Positions 1 through 12,977 of a stretch of 64,000 nt of DNA are shown here, piece after piece; position 1 is the first letter of the stretch, and each line of letters opens with the position of its first letter. The stretch comes from Candolleomyces eurysporus (lineage: Eukaryota > Basidiomycota > Agaricomycetes > Agaricales > Psathyrellaceae): assembly GCA_027579435.1 (NCBI GenBank), contig JANBPK010000808.1:62001-126000 (forward strand). Reading direction: 5' to 3'. Made by a program: the position numbers and the translations under genes. The notes beneath the pieces are model-generated. The model was not told the DNA's origin. It saw nothing but the letters and a program-made list of their open reading frames with translations, and ran no database searches.

Positions 1-128
1 AGTCGATCGTGGCCCTACCATTCGATTGGACAAAGAAGGAATCAGGACAGCGAGTCGACAATCTTTCTATGACTTAGAATTGTAGTATGTTACAATGGAT
101 TTGTTCCTATCCTCGATGGGTGTGTTGC

Positions 129-1728
129 TCATGCTGCCGGCTCTGCTGGAGCTTGAGGGGGCGCTTTGCATTTTCCAATGGTTGGCTCGATCTGTCGGTT
201 CTTGTCCATGAATGCATCGATAATATCGTCGGTCACCTTGGCTCTCCTCTGATTGATATATGCATAAGGAAGGTCCAATCTAGACTTGGGAGCACAGCTC
301 ACCTCTTGGAATGTGGCGACAAATTCCTGAAGTTTCGCGATGCATTTTGCTTTCAGTTGGCCTGTCAGCAAAGTCCCCGCACGATATTCCTGGAGTGTCG
401 TTGGTTGTCAAAGCGTAGAACAGGACAGACGATATGAACTAACCTCGCCTATCTTCCCAAGCTCCTCATCGTCGTCCAGGAAGAAGGATAGGTATTGGTA
501 TGCGACATCGACTTCGGTATCACCTCCTAGTCGACGATGTTCCTCTTCGGTCTCCCGGCCACCAGAAAAGCCATGCTTGTTGATCTTATTCTTGATCTGG
601 TTGGGCTTATCGGTCATGAAGATGCTGGTATTCACATCACTGGCGCTCATCTTCGTTTGAGGTCCCTGCAGAGCAGGGAAGAACTTGGAGTGTATAAGTG
701 AAGGCTTAGGGTACTTGAGCTTCTGAGCAATGTCTCGAGTCAAACGGAAGTAGGGATCCTGGTCAATAGCACACGGAATCAAGCAAGGAATGTTGGAAAC
801 TGTTCCGAATATCTGGGGGAATGAGTTCGAGAACGAGGGCGCTGCCTGGATCGAGGCGAAATGCACTTTCCCAATGTTATCGCTGGTTTGAAGTCAACAC
901 AGTTGATTCGCGCCAAGATGATTCCGACTCACGACTCGTTAAATCCAAATGTAGCCTTGACCTGGTTATATGTTATCTGCCGAGAAATCTTGGTGACGTT
1001 GCGATAGAAAGCTCCCCCCATAAACTCGTAGTCACTAAATATAAAGGTTCGGTTCAGGTCGAAGCCACAGGCGATGATATCCTTTGTATTTTGCCTCGAG
1101 AACTGCAGAGTCTGCTCGGGAGTCAACTGATGCTTGAACAGGAATTTCTCATCATCTACGGAAAAATGAGTGGTTGATGATTTGCTCGGGTGAACGAAAT
1201 ATGACTCACCTGTGAGTTGGATAACCAGTGGGACTTCGAAGACATCTTGTAGCCATCTGTGTGGAGTTGAAGTATTGTTTCCAAGCACAACCGTGCTACG
1301 TACTTTGTGAAGACAAAGGGTATCATATGTCCGAGATGCATGCTATCGCTGCTAGGTCCACGACCGGTGTATAGGAAGAAGGGCTTTCCTTGTTCATACC
1401 GATCGAGGATTTTGTCGAACTCCCTTTGATGGGGGTCAATACCCAGAAAGCAGACGCAGAAACCATGTTACCTGTGAGAGAAAAAGAGGCCTCTGCGGAG
1501 GAAGGTGTGGGGTTTGTGGCCCGTGAGCCTCTCAAAGCGGTCGAGCAGGGCTTGGTCTATACGGCGGGTGCCGAACTGGACGATGAGTTTATCGTAGTCG
1601 ATGCCCTGTTGCTGTCCATCTGTTGAGACGGAGCCCTGGACGTCCCAGGGAGTAACGACCTGATCATGAGAGGCGTTGAGCTGGACGTTGGCGACGTCGT
1701 CGGCGAGCTTTTCGACTGGGGCGGCCAT
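129..1728 (-). CDS. WRS1: Cytoplasmic tryptophanyl-tRNA synthetase
   Basis: Class I aminoacyl-tRNA synthetase that charges tRNA-Trp in the cytosol. The HIGH-type motif appears as HLGH in the exon around 1275-1345 (context [12 protein letters not shown]), and the KMSKS-type motif as KMSAS near 640-660 (context [14 protein letters not shown]). The C-terminal stretch with [17 protein letters not shown] is typical of eukaryotic TrpRS. Several introns of about 50 nt interrupt it, for example between the exon ending FFSHR and the one starting [14 protein letters not shown] chose the ATG at 1728 ([11 protein letters not shown]); an in-frame ATG at 1794 would add 22 residues. The protein ends APAEPAA at 129. 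Divergent neighbour: NOT4. Confidence 0.93.
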
Positions 1729-1949
1729 TTGTTGGAGAAAGGACTTGAAGATATTTGGCTTGATCTTATCGCGGCCACAAACAGCACGCACCATCGACAA
1801 GCACGGAACAACGGGCGTGGGAACATCGCTGAGGCTGCAACCTCATTGTGTGCTGAGCGCGTCTCTTCTTTCTTTTCTCTCTGCTGATCCATTTCCTACC
1901 CAATACACCCCCTTCCACGTCGTTTTGTTCATCGTACTCAACGCCAACA
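1729..1949. promoter_or_regulatory. Shared upstream region of WRS1 and NOT4
   Basis: The 221 bp between the two divergent start codons must hold both promoters and both 5' leaders. It has pyrimidine-rich stretches (ttcttttctctctgc near 1869) but no clear TATA box. Confidence 0.5.
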
Positions 1950-4900
1950 ATGACCTCGACAAAGCTCCAGAGCCATCACCCTCTCCCCGCACCCGCCATT
2001 CTCTCCGTGCCCCAGTCCAAGTCCCATGTTTTGGCAGGCGTCCAGGACGCGTATTGGAGCGATGAAGAGGCAGGCCCCCGACTCTCCCTTTCTGTTTGGT
2101 CTTTCTCATCCGTTCTTGCGTTCTCAGGAAGACCAGGAGTGTCCTCTCTGTCTTGAGGAGATGGATATATCTGATCTCAATTTTAAGCCTTGTGTCTGCG
2201 GGTATCAGGTGCGATCGTTTTCTGTCTTCTCAGAACGTCCCCTTACTCGGGAGAACAGATCTGTCGCTTTTGCTGGCACCATATCAAAGAGAATTTGAAC
2301 AAGCGTTGCCCTGCGTGCCGCCGCGTTTATACCGACGAAGGCGTCGAGTTCAAGCCTGTCGCGACCCAGGAGTAGGTCCAGGCCTTTCAGTCCGACTGTC
2401 TGTGTGATAAACATGATTTCCTGCAGCCACAAGCGTTTGACGCAGCAGAAGAAGCAGCGTGATCGCGAGAAGAAGGAGTTAGAGGCATTGGGAAGGAAGC
2501 ATCTTGCTAACGTCCGAGTGGTCCAGAGAAACGTCGTTTATGTGGTTGGGATCGGCCCTCGTTTCGCAAAGGAGGAGGTGCGGCGCTTCTTCATTTCATA
2601 GAATGTTCATTGCTGATCAAGCGTGCAGTTGATTCCTACTCTGCGTTCCAATGAGTACTTCGGACAATATGGCAAAATCTCCAAGATTCTGATTGTCAAG
2701 AGGACACCACCGAATGGAACTGGCCCTGTCGTCGGACTCTATATTACATACAATCGCCGTGAAGATGCAGCTCGAGCGATCGCAGCTGTGGATGGTGCGC
2801 CTTCCCCTGGTGGAGGTCGCGAGATCATGAGGGGGAGCTACGGGACGACAAAGTATTGCATGGCCTTCCTTCGCAACGTAACATGCCATGACCACAATTG
2901 CATGAACCTACATGAATGGGGTGATGAGAAGGACTGCTTTACAAAGGAAGATCTCTCAACTCTGTCAGTCTTTTCAATAACGCGCGTCGACATCAAATTG
3001 ACCATTTTTGGCAGGAAACACACCATGAAAGCCGCCGAGACAAGGGCGAAGACGACCGTCTTAACGAAAAAGGAAGGGGAGGACGGTACGTCCGTACGAT
3101 TTTTTGTGTATATCATCTTCCCAACATAAATATACAGCCACGCTGCCACGCGCTGCGTCTTGGGGTCAAAAGAGCAGTGCTCCAACCCCAAGCTCTAACA
3201 GTCACTCTATACCGGGCTCCTCTCCTCTGATACGCCAGCCGAGAAGAAACTTAACTCCAAGGCAACCCAGAACTGCAATCAGTTCCAGTCAAGCTACCGT
3301 CTCAGAGCCCAAGTCGACCCAAGTGCGTGGGGCCGCTGACCGGAAACCTGTCTCTACGGCTCCGGTTTCGGCATCTCGACCATCGACTCCTGGAGTTTCA
3401 GCACCTTCAGTGCGAACTCCAGCCTCCGTTGTAGCGGAACTGAAAACAAGCCGACCAAAGAAAGACAAAGAGCCTGCAGCCAGGGAAACCAGCTCTCCTG
3501 CGCCTTCTTTGACGACAGAGTCGGACGCGGGTTCAAGTCTTCAAGAACCTCCCAGTTCCATCCCCCCCTCAGAACCAGCAGCAACGGATTCGCCTGCACC
3601 TGCGGTTGCCATTGTGCAAACCATACAAGCAGCCCCTGCTGTCCCTCCTGGCCTGTTTGCACCTCCCGGGATTCCTTCTCCAAGTCGCCCTCCTCGTCAT
3701 GCTACAGAGTCCCCTCAAACCCCACTGCTTGCTTCGCAATCGGCGTACCGGATGACGTCGACCGCGAAGCAATTGCTGGATGAAATAACCCTCAGAGACA
3801 CGGTTACATCTTCATCCATCATCAGCCCATTCCCAGACTTTGATAGGACCCTTCAGACGCTGAGCGCCGATGACAGGGGCTTCAGTTTCAATCTCGACCC
3901 GAAGCTAGCAGACGAGGTGGAAAACACGGAGATTCTGCCAGAGCTTGAAATGGACGCACACACCCCTTTCCACGGCTCTTATGTTGATGCCTTCCCAGCG
4001 CTTCGTTCTGGATCCCATTTAGGTGGCCCGCCTGGACTCGGTTACCCAAGATCTTCCAGTCGTTCTATCTTCGATCCCGCTCCCAGTCGACCGGGTGTTT
4101 CATCTATGACTGTTGACAAACTCAGCAATTACATGGGCTCATTTAATCCCTTTTCCGACGCGCCAGAGGGGTCTGCCTCATCCTCTCCAAGTCTGTCCTC
4201 CCCTTCCCTACCGTTTGATGAGGAACGGAAAGTTTCTCGATTTGGCTTTGCGCGAGGAAGGCAAAGTGCATCAGTGGCATCTTCCCCTCTCAACGGCCCA
4301 TCTCATGTTTCTCTTGCAGAGATGAATGGACTACATGGGTTGAGTGATGATCATTCTCCTCCGGGTCCTCCTCCAGGCTTGTCGCAGCTCCGCTGGGAAA
4401 CCCAAACTCACGAGTATGGCAACTCTCAACCACCATCCATCGTCAATTCTCCCCATCTCCCCTCCCAGATGCCCTATGTTCCTCAGTCTCGCTTCCAGCC
4501 ATTTGACACTGTGAGTGAGGCTCAGTTACGCGAATTCATTCATGCCAGTCAAGAGCGAGAATACCAGAAATCAGTCGGAGGTCTGTCTGCTCAAGGTCTT
4601 CCTATTTCTTTCTGATCCTTATGTAACTTTTACAGACGTCCATGCTGGCTACAAACCCATCCAGCATTTCTCGGACCCTGCAATCATGTCTGCTGGTTTT
4701 GCGCCCTCACGCGAAATAGGATTCAATTCAATGGCTTATGGCCCACCTCCAGGGTTGGCAATGATGCCCATGGGTAGTCAATCAATGGCCCCTCATTCCA
4801 GTGGCATACCTGCTGTCCCAGATGCCAATCCCGCTGGTGAGTAACTTTCACTTTCCTATCAGGGGAGGGAGGTCTGTGTACCAAGTGCCGCTTTGTCAGT

Positions 4901-6581
4901 GCGGAATGTCATCTATCGGCTTTGATAACATTCAACTCGTGAACTCGCAAATTCCAAGTCAAGAATCGTGCAATCCGGCCTCTCGTTTTACTCCCTCCCC
5001 TTTCCTTGGTATGGCCTACCCACATCGAGCAACCACTGATGTAGCCTTCATTTCTGTCAACGCGGTATAGTCACCGCTTCAATGCCCTCTCCCGCGCTCT
5101 CGCTTTCTGCCGCGGATTTCCCAGCTCTTGTTCCATCTACCCCGAAAGAAGACCAGTCACCCACGAAAGCAAGCGCCTCCCTGCTGCCTAATAAATCCCA
5201 GGACAAGTCACTCCGCAAGGCAGCAAAGAAACCTGCAGCAGCAGAAAAGCCAGTCGAAAAACAAAAGGGTCTCACAGACAAACCTGGCTCATCCAAAGCC
5301 AAGACTTTGCAAGTACGTGTGGAGAGCAAGGACGCAAAAGAGGCTTCATCTCCAACAACTGCTTCTGAGCTGGCGACCCCTATTCTTCCCGCAAATGCTT
5401 CCAAGGTTCCCTCAGTTTCGAAAACCCAGTCTTCAGTTGCTAAGGGCAAACTCGAAGCAAAACGGCCAGAGGAAGTTGAAGTACAGAAAGAGGTCAAACC
5501 TCCTCGCAAGGAGGAGGTTACGCCGAGGGACAAACCTAGGGAGAAACGCCTCGATAATGCAAATGTCTCAACAAATGCAAAGCAAACTCCCCGCCCGTCT
5601 AAGACTCAGCCCACCCCTGCGACCCAACTTCCGGAACCCGAGCCCGTAGCCCAAGTACCCATACTATCCAAGAAGCCTAAGAAGAGCAAGCCTCAGTCTA
5701 AGCAGCCCAAGGTTTTGAAGGAGGAAGAACCTAGCGTCGACAGCCATCGCACTATCCAGGCTCCTGAACCCTCCGGCGCACCTACCAACACCACTGCGAA
5801 AGCCCGCTCTCCATCCAAGTCGCCCGATCGAAGAAATCGGCTGTCCACGGAAGAGTTGCTTGAAGAGATCAGTCGTGTGCACCCAGGCATGGATTTGGTC
5901 AACCATCCCTTCTTCGACTTGCAGCGGCTTAGTTCAACGGCCAAAATGCCTTTGGAGTATGGTCCTTTGGTCCACGCTCTTTCGGCATTGTCGGTTGGCG
6001 GCGGCTCGTTTGCCAATAACGTCCCCTCAGGCTCGATTGACACTGCGGTGTCCTCTTTCCAACAGCTGTTGGAGACCCTGACCCAGACCATCTCCGACCT
6101 ACTTCGCCTTCTTCCACGTACGACATGGGACGATAGCTCTTCGTTTGATGGAGTTCTGCGGGACATGCTCAAGGGAGATGATTTTCTCGACGAGAACGGG
6201 GAGGACGGGCAAGGGAAGGAGGATGAGGTCGCCGCTCTGACGTTGGCGCTGGAACGTCGAGCTCGATGGATGGAGGTCCAACTTTCCAAACTGGAAGAAT
6301 TGCATCGGGATATCAACACCGCTGCCGTGAAAGCGGTCCTCACCTTCAACGACAATGGATGGGACAAGCACGGGTTTCTCCCTCGAGTGGGTAATTCGTT
6401 GAAACGATTTGAAGCTATTGGCCTCGAATCGGAGGATGGCGAGTTGCGACCCATGACATCCGACGAGCTGGAGGAGAAATTGACTGTTGTGAAGGAAGGG
6501 GCTATTTTCGCTGAAACTGAGGCTAGGGAGGCCATGACAAAGCTCCAATATGTCAAGGACTTCGATAGTGACTTGTATTGA
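1950..6581 (+). CDS. NOT4: CCR4-NOT subunit 4, RING E3 ubiquitin ligase
   Basis: Exons 1950..2069, 2128..2208, 2259..2371, 2427..2577, 2629..2963, 3015..3085, 3138..4580, 4636..4836 and 5071..6581 join to 1341 codons without a break. Domain order is diagnostic: a C4C4-type RING finger (CPLCLEEMD ... CRFCWHHIKENLNKRCPACR, residues about 45-90), an RRM (NVVYVVGIG to the REDAARAIAAVDG region), and a C3H1 zinc finger (YCMAFLRNVTCHDHNCMNLHEW). A long disordered Pro/Ser-rich tail follows, then a helical C-terminus. Not4 ubiquitinates targets tied to translation and mRNA decay as part of CCR4-NOT. The first intron (2070..2127) has a GC donor, and the last intron (4837..5070, 234 nt) is far longer than its neighbours, so a missed small exon there is possible. 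Confidence 0.93.
2070..2127 (+). other. NOT4: GC-AG intron in NOT4
   Basis: Splicing gaagag|gcaggc ... ttctcag|gaagac joins SDEE to EDQECPLC in frame, just before the RING finger. No GT donor nearby gives the same reading frame. Confidence 0.8.
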
Positions 6582-6648
6582 TTCTAAGTTGATAGCAGTT
6601 GTGCACGGGCACTTTACTTTACGTTACAAGCCTAGTTTAATACGACGA

Positions 6649-9116
6649 TTAGTTCTTCTTTTCATCTTTCTTGTCGGGATAGAGCTGAGTACGTTTGTTA
6701 GCGGACAGAGAAAGCGAACATTAGAGTAAAGCGTACTTTGCCAGGATTGAAAAGATTCATGGGATCGATAGTCTGCTTGATCTTCCGCATCAATTCAACA
6801 GTGCCTTCTCCAAGCTCTTCGTCAAGGTATTCCTTTTTCCCAACTCCAACCCCATGTTCTCCGGTGCCTTCATCGACTTGTGAGTGAAGTGGTCGCAAAC
6901 ACCAATGAATCTCGCTTACATGTTCCGTCTAATGCTAATGCTCGGTGAACTAGACGATGAACAGCATCTTCAACAGCCTTGAGTTCCTCCTCATCTTTGA
7001 ACAAGATGAGAGCATGGAAGTTGCCGTCGCCCACATGTCCAACAATCGTACTTCGCAGATTGTGCTCCGCGAGATCCTTCTTGGTTGCCTGAACGAGTTC
7101 CGGCAGGCGGGAAACAGGTACACTGGCGTTTGGTTCAGTGAGACAAACGTAAGAACCCAGAGCAAGTTTTCTTGTACTCACCAAACATCTGTGGTCCAGC
7201 AGCGGTAGCCTGGGTTAGCTGCGATGGTGGACATCAGGGCATACTTGCGGTTTGTCCACATCTCATCGGCCTCAGCATCCGTTGCGGCAAACTGGAAGGA
7301 AGTACTACCATGTTTCTTGGCTAGGTCTTTGACGAGCTTGGCAGTCTGTTTTACCATTGCCTGATCGCCTTGTATCTTGAAAAACAGGGTATCGGACACA
7401 GGATATGGATGGTCGACAAACCCGGCATCGTTAATGGCATGCATCACTGTTAGAAGATGAGTACCATCCAAATAGATTTGGTTTGAGGAGACGCTTACTA
7501 TTGTCGTCAAGAAGTTCGATGCACTCTGTGGAGATGTAGCGTTGAATACACGACTATCGGCGAAAGAAACTTGGGAACTGGAGTGATTACTTACGAATAT
7601 GGGGTCCTTGAGGAGATATTAGTATTTCTTGTACAGCGCTGACCGCTTGTTGTACAGACGGGAATTGGGCCATCGCAACTTTCGTTGGCACCACCGGAGT
7701 CAGGCGCAGTGTTACTAGAAGAGGGACTTGATATCAGAGTGAGTTCATCGCAACGACTTATTCTATTGTGACCTTCTGTAACAATTCCGAGCGTGCCCTC
7801 AGCTCCGATAAACAGTTTGGTCGTGTCAAAGCCAGCTGAAGATTTCCTGGCCCTTCGTCTAGTTTTGACGACAGTTCCATCCGGTAAAACAGCGGTCTAG
7901 CAAAGAATTAGTTCTGTGTAATTCTCCTCATCCTGCGAGGTCGTTCGACTCACGATGCTGAGGAACCATTCCGACCTTGCCGTCCCATACCGAACAGCAT
8001 TAGCTACAAAACATCCGGTTAACCGAGTGAAAGAGACAATAGAGCTTGGTAAGACATACTCCCGCTGCAGCCCGTGCCAATCATCCCGCCGATAGTCTTA
8101 AAAACACCGTTAGCAGGAAGGAGATACACGGTTCAAGCGCTGCCTACCGCGCCAGGACCTGGGTCCAGCTGAAGATTTCATTAGACCTCTCCATGAAGAT
8201 GGACAAGATTGTTATGCATACCGGGAAAAACAGAGGAATCCCCTGGTGTTTGAGCGCTTGGTTAATATCTTCCCATCTGGCGCCCGACTGGCAAGTTAAA
8301 TCGGCGTCCTCGACTGCGAATCGGTTGGTACCATAAATACTGGAGAGGAATGGGATTGTTTACCATTGATTTTGATGATGCGATCCATGCCAGACATATC
8401 AATGCAAATACTCCCAGTCGGATACTATTCAGAGGTAAGCGAACGAACGATATGAGCCGACTTGAGCGTACCCCAGAAAAGTGGCCTTCGAGACTCGTAG
8501 CTCCGGAATAAGGCACCACGGGCATCTGGTACTTCCGGGCGATGTTCACAATTTTGACGACATCTTCCGTAGATTTTGGTCGAACCTGCAATAACAAGCT
8601 GAGTGGAAGACCCATACGGGAAGTTCCGCCAACCTACAACGACAGCATGGGGGGACTCTGGATGGTACGAGTGCGCTGAGGAGCCATGGGTCTTTAGCGA
8701 CTCTGGGTCTGTAGCAACGGCATTCGATCCAGGAAATGCCTGTTTGAGCTCTTCAATGGCACTGGAGACCCGATGGCCGGCAGCATAATGTGGTTGGGCC
8801 ACATGCTTCTTGGGCTACGGAAATGATAAGAGCGCTGGACTTGGCCATGCGTAAAGAAGTGCCGTACGAAGATATGAGCGTCAAGAAGTTCGGTCGACCC
8901 CACGATGACGATGGAATATATGATCGCCTGGAGAAATATTCTGGAGCCAATTGAGCCTTTGAAATTGTTAGACCAAGGGTTATAACGGAGGTAGGCCGGA
9001 GGCGGCGGGGGAGCGGAGGGGGACGAGCTGTGGGCCAGGCATCGCTGAGAACGACCTGGAAGGCCCTTTGCGAAGGATCGACGGGTCGACGAGAGAAAAG
9101 AAGCTGTCCTGAACAT
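6649..9116 (-). CDS. DLD1: Mitochondrial D-lactate dehydrogenase (cytochrome c type)
   Basis: FAD-dependent oxidation of D-lactate to pyruvate with electrons passed to cytochrome c. The N-terminus (MFRTASFLSSTRRSFAKG...) is an Arg/Ser-rich presequence followed by a hydrophobic segment (FLQAIIYSIVIVG), as in inner-membrane anchored Dld1. The FAD-binding PCMH domain shows VRPKSTEDVVKIVNIARK and PYSGATSLEGHFSG, then YPTGSICIDMSGMDRI and PGPGAVIGGMIGTGCSG. The C-terminal FAD-oxidase domain ends with the signature GTGEHGVGVGKKEYL and DPMNLFNPGK, finishing LYPDKKDEKKN. Many introns of about 50-60 nt. Reads as intact; I did not fix every exon edge. Divergent from VID21 with 141 bp between start codons. 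Confidence 0.9.
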
Positions 9117-9257
9117 ATTCCAGGAAAGGCTGCCCCGCCGACATCCCAGAGAACCTCCAGTCTATTTATGGACGCCGACAGTAGAACTTCCCACGACTCC
9201 TTTCTGTCTTGACCTCCATCAGCCAAAGTCCATCCAAAATCCATTCCAAGGTCAACA
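9117..9257. promoter_or_regulatory. Shared upstream region of DLD1 and VID21
   Basis: 141 bp separate the start codons of two divergent genes, so core promoters must overlap or abut. No TATA box is evident. Confidence 0.5.
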
Positions 9258-12200
9258 ATGAGCAGTGATTCCGAGGATCCTGTTGAATCACGCGTAGCGC
9301 AGCTAGAGTACACCTTCTTCATTTCCTCTCATAACTCCCAGTGACGAACACCGTGCAGAGCGATAGCGGCGCGAAGGAATGAGCTGCTCGGGCAAATGTT
9401 CCAATTAATTCGGCAAAGGAGTGGCTTCGGCTCTGCCCTCGACGAGTCGGGTGATGAAGTCGGAGAGCTGCAGTTGTTTCTGGAACGTTTTGAACTCAAT
9501 CAAGAGTGAGCCTATCTATCTCTTAGCAATATCCAACTTAAGCCTACGCCATTCAAGGGACGAACAGGGCTTCATAGAAAACCACGTCGAGAGCCTTCTT
9601 GAGGCATCCAGTGAATCTCCTGGCTTCTCATGTTCCGACTTGGGCGTCCTTTCACCAACCTTGAAGGGAGCGGCTGAGAGGCGTACACCGTCAGGATCTT
9701 CAAAGCAGTCATTGCACCAGAAAGCAAAGCCGCAACGTGAACATGCTGAAAGTCGCGAGGAGGACACTGACGATGACCGGGACGAGTTAGATCTAATTGG
9801 TGACGCTCAGAGCAAGGCGGAATCCGAAGATTTGGATTCAGAACCTTCACAGCCATCGACTGAAGCGAGCAAAGAGGAAGCGGAAGAGATTGGGCAGAAG
9901 GAAACCGACACCATGAATATAGATCAATCTACTTCCTCGCAGCAACATACATCCCCTGCGCCACCTTCCGGAGCTCACCCCAAGTCTCTAGGACACATAT
10001 CACTATCGCAAGAAACTCAGGATACCGTCAGCCATACCGCGTCTCAGGATGAGCAGATGCAGGTTGACGAAAATGCAACCGCTTCCACTGAAATCAATAC
10101 GCAATCATCCAAAGTGTCTGCCCAACTGCAACCAAATGAAAGTTCTTCGAACCAGACGCCTCCCACGCCGGAGACAATCATGAGCCGTGCACAAATAGAA
10201 CGCGTTCCTCTCAAAGCGACACCGACGGACATCGGTATCTCGCCGACTCTGCTCACGACTCCCAAGGCTTCCATAACCATCCTTGCGCCTATTGAACCCT
10301 CGCTCTCCGCCGATCAGTACAGCGGTACAGTCGCGGCTCTTCCTGACCAGATTCTACCGCTAGACTCAACCACCCCGCAACAAACTGCCAAAGCTCCGTA
10401 CACCCATCCACCGACCGATATGCTTCCCTCAGAGTTCAACCGAAAGAAAGTCAAACGTAGAAAGGATCGCTCTGAAAGAAAGGGAGACGACCTTCCTATG
10501 GGTCTTAACCGCTGGGCAGCTACGCTAAACGCGAATCCAGTGTACAGTCGTCTGAAAAGGGCAACCAAGTGCCTGAGTTCAAAGGAGTGGTCGGTGAGTA
10601 CAAATTTCGTATCTCGTGGTTGACACACCGCTAAAGTGTTTTAGATTGCCATTGCAGAGCTGCGCCTCATACGTACGGTTGAGCGCATCGAGAAGTTGAA
10701 GCAGGAAGGGCGTTGGGGATTTAGACAAACCAAAAAACAGCGTGGCGTCGGGGGTTTGCTCAAGACTCATTGGGATTACCTCATGGATGAAATGGTGAGT
10801 ATTTATAGACCCTCCTCCCGAACGACGCCTGAGCTTTGCAATTTAGAAATGGATGCGCACAGACTTCCGAGAGGAACGCAAGTGGAAGCTCGCTCTTGCT
10901 TACAACTTGTCAACATCAGTACTCGAGTGGCATGCCTTTAGCTCTTGGGAAGAACGGGTTGCCCACGGAATCTGCGTCAAATGGAAGCCCGTTCGACAGG
11001 ACGACCAAATGGGCGGTGATATTGAGATGGACGACGAGCCTGTACAAGCAGCAATTAGCGAGCCAGCTGAGCTCGAAGGACGGCATGCCTCTCTGCTTGC
11101 CGTTGACTACACCTCCGATGACGACGACGCGGATAATGATAACGAAGACAATGGTTCAAAAGACGTTATCGACCTCCTGGAACCTACTGCCGAGATTGAG
11201 GGAGCCATAGAAGGGACAGCTGAAGTCAGGGAGCAAGAGAGGGTGAAGGAGGAGAGCGACAACGCGATAGCCGTGGAACCTAAAAAGGAGGACGTCGATG
11301 ATACCTCTGCACTCCGTAGCAGCGCCGATGGAATGTCAAACAGCAACGTCGACTCTACACCTCCGGGTGGCCCTCAAGATACCGATTTCGCTGGTCTCAA
11401 ATCAAGCTCGAAAGACCCTATGTTGGGCTCTAAATCCAGCTCTCATTCCTTGAATGGTGATGCTGATGAGAACAAGTCGAATGGGAAGGCCAAGATCAGC
11501 CAGTACGCACCTATGCGAGAGAAGATCGTCTATGGCAATTCAGACAAACTGTTCATCGTACCTGAGGACCTGGATTTCTTGTCGCCGGCTGAAAGAGCGG
11601 AAAAAGCTGATCAAGACCTCCTGCATGCCCTTGGTTTGAACACCCTGTTCCCAGAATTACAGCCATTCGGAATGCTCGACGTAGCTCCTCCTACGGTAGT
11701 GGATCCAACAAAGAAAAAGTCAAGTAGGAGTGTTGATAAGGACGACCCAAACAAACGTATCGAGGAAACCAACTACACCAGAGTGATGCCTGCTGGGGCG
11801 TTCATGATGTCAAAACCAACACTGCTGGGTCCACTTCAACCCTCAAAACGCTGGAAAGACGGCAAATGGCTGCCGATGGAAGAGTATTCCATACCGGCCG
11901 ATCTAGATTCAACCAACCGAATTACGGAGGAAAGCCTTTGCGGTCAGTTCTTTTCCGCTCTATCTATGCATAGATATTGACTCTTTATTGGCAGAACTTT
12001 TTGAATTCAAAGTCAAAACGTCAAGCAAAGGTGACGGTCTCCAGGCTAAGGATGCAAGGCAGCCTCGCAATGATCAGTATTGGAGCACAAGCGACGACCT
12101 TCTTCTCAAGTCCCTGGTCGACCGCTATCCTGGAAATTGGAATCTCATCGCTGAATGCTTCAACGGTGCTAGATTGACGACGCCATCTGATAGACGGTCG

Positions 12201-12935
12201 GCGATGGACTGTCAAGACAGGTGGAGAGCGAAATGGGGGGTTGATTTGCAGGCTAAAACTCTATCGTCTCAAGACAATCCTGGGGATGAGTCCCAGGGCT
12301 CAGGATTGGCTGCTGACGGCAGTCTTACGCACCCTGCCACTAATGAGCTTGCTCCTACGAATGGTACCGTCAGTACATCAGCATCCACGGCGTCTGTTGC
12401 AACGACTATGACGACGAGGGGGGTCAAACGAAATGCGAGCGCCAGTGTGTCCAGTCAGCAGGCGCCACCCATTGTTCCAGCTGGAGCTGGCAGCGAGCCC
12501 AAGAAGAGGAGACGTCACTTGTTGATCCAAGATACGATTCGTAGAACGGCCAAGAAGAGACAAGAACAGGCTCAGAAGATGTTAGGTACGTACGCAATAA
12601 AGTCGAAGTGACTCATTTCTGACGCAATGGACAGCAAATCAACGGAAGCAACCTGGCATGCATGATACGCATATTCAGTTGCACAAGCTTCCGAAGCTCA
12701 CTCCTGCAGAATTGGGTCGTCAGAAAGCGGAGCGTGAAGTCGCGCAATTGGCGGAAATTCAGAAGGCGAGGGCGAGGCAAGAAGAATTGAATGGAAAGCC
12801 TCTTCCCCGTCTAGCTGGTATCCCTGTTAGTAAAGATGTCAAGAATTATTTCGGTGGCTCTAACCACCCGTATAGGTGCCTCCTGGAGCAGCCGCGGCCA
12901 TGCAAGCTGCTCAGCAGCAGCAGCAGCAACAACAA

Positions 12936-12977
<42 letters not shown>

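Noticed and set aside
6099..6556. Long minus-strand open frames opposite the NOT4 C-terminus
   Set aside because: They mirror the third-position bias of a real gene; the plus strand encodes the coherent NOT4 tail.
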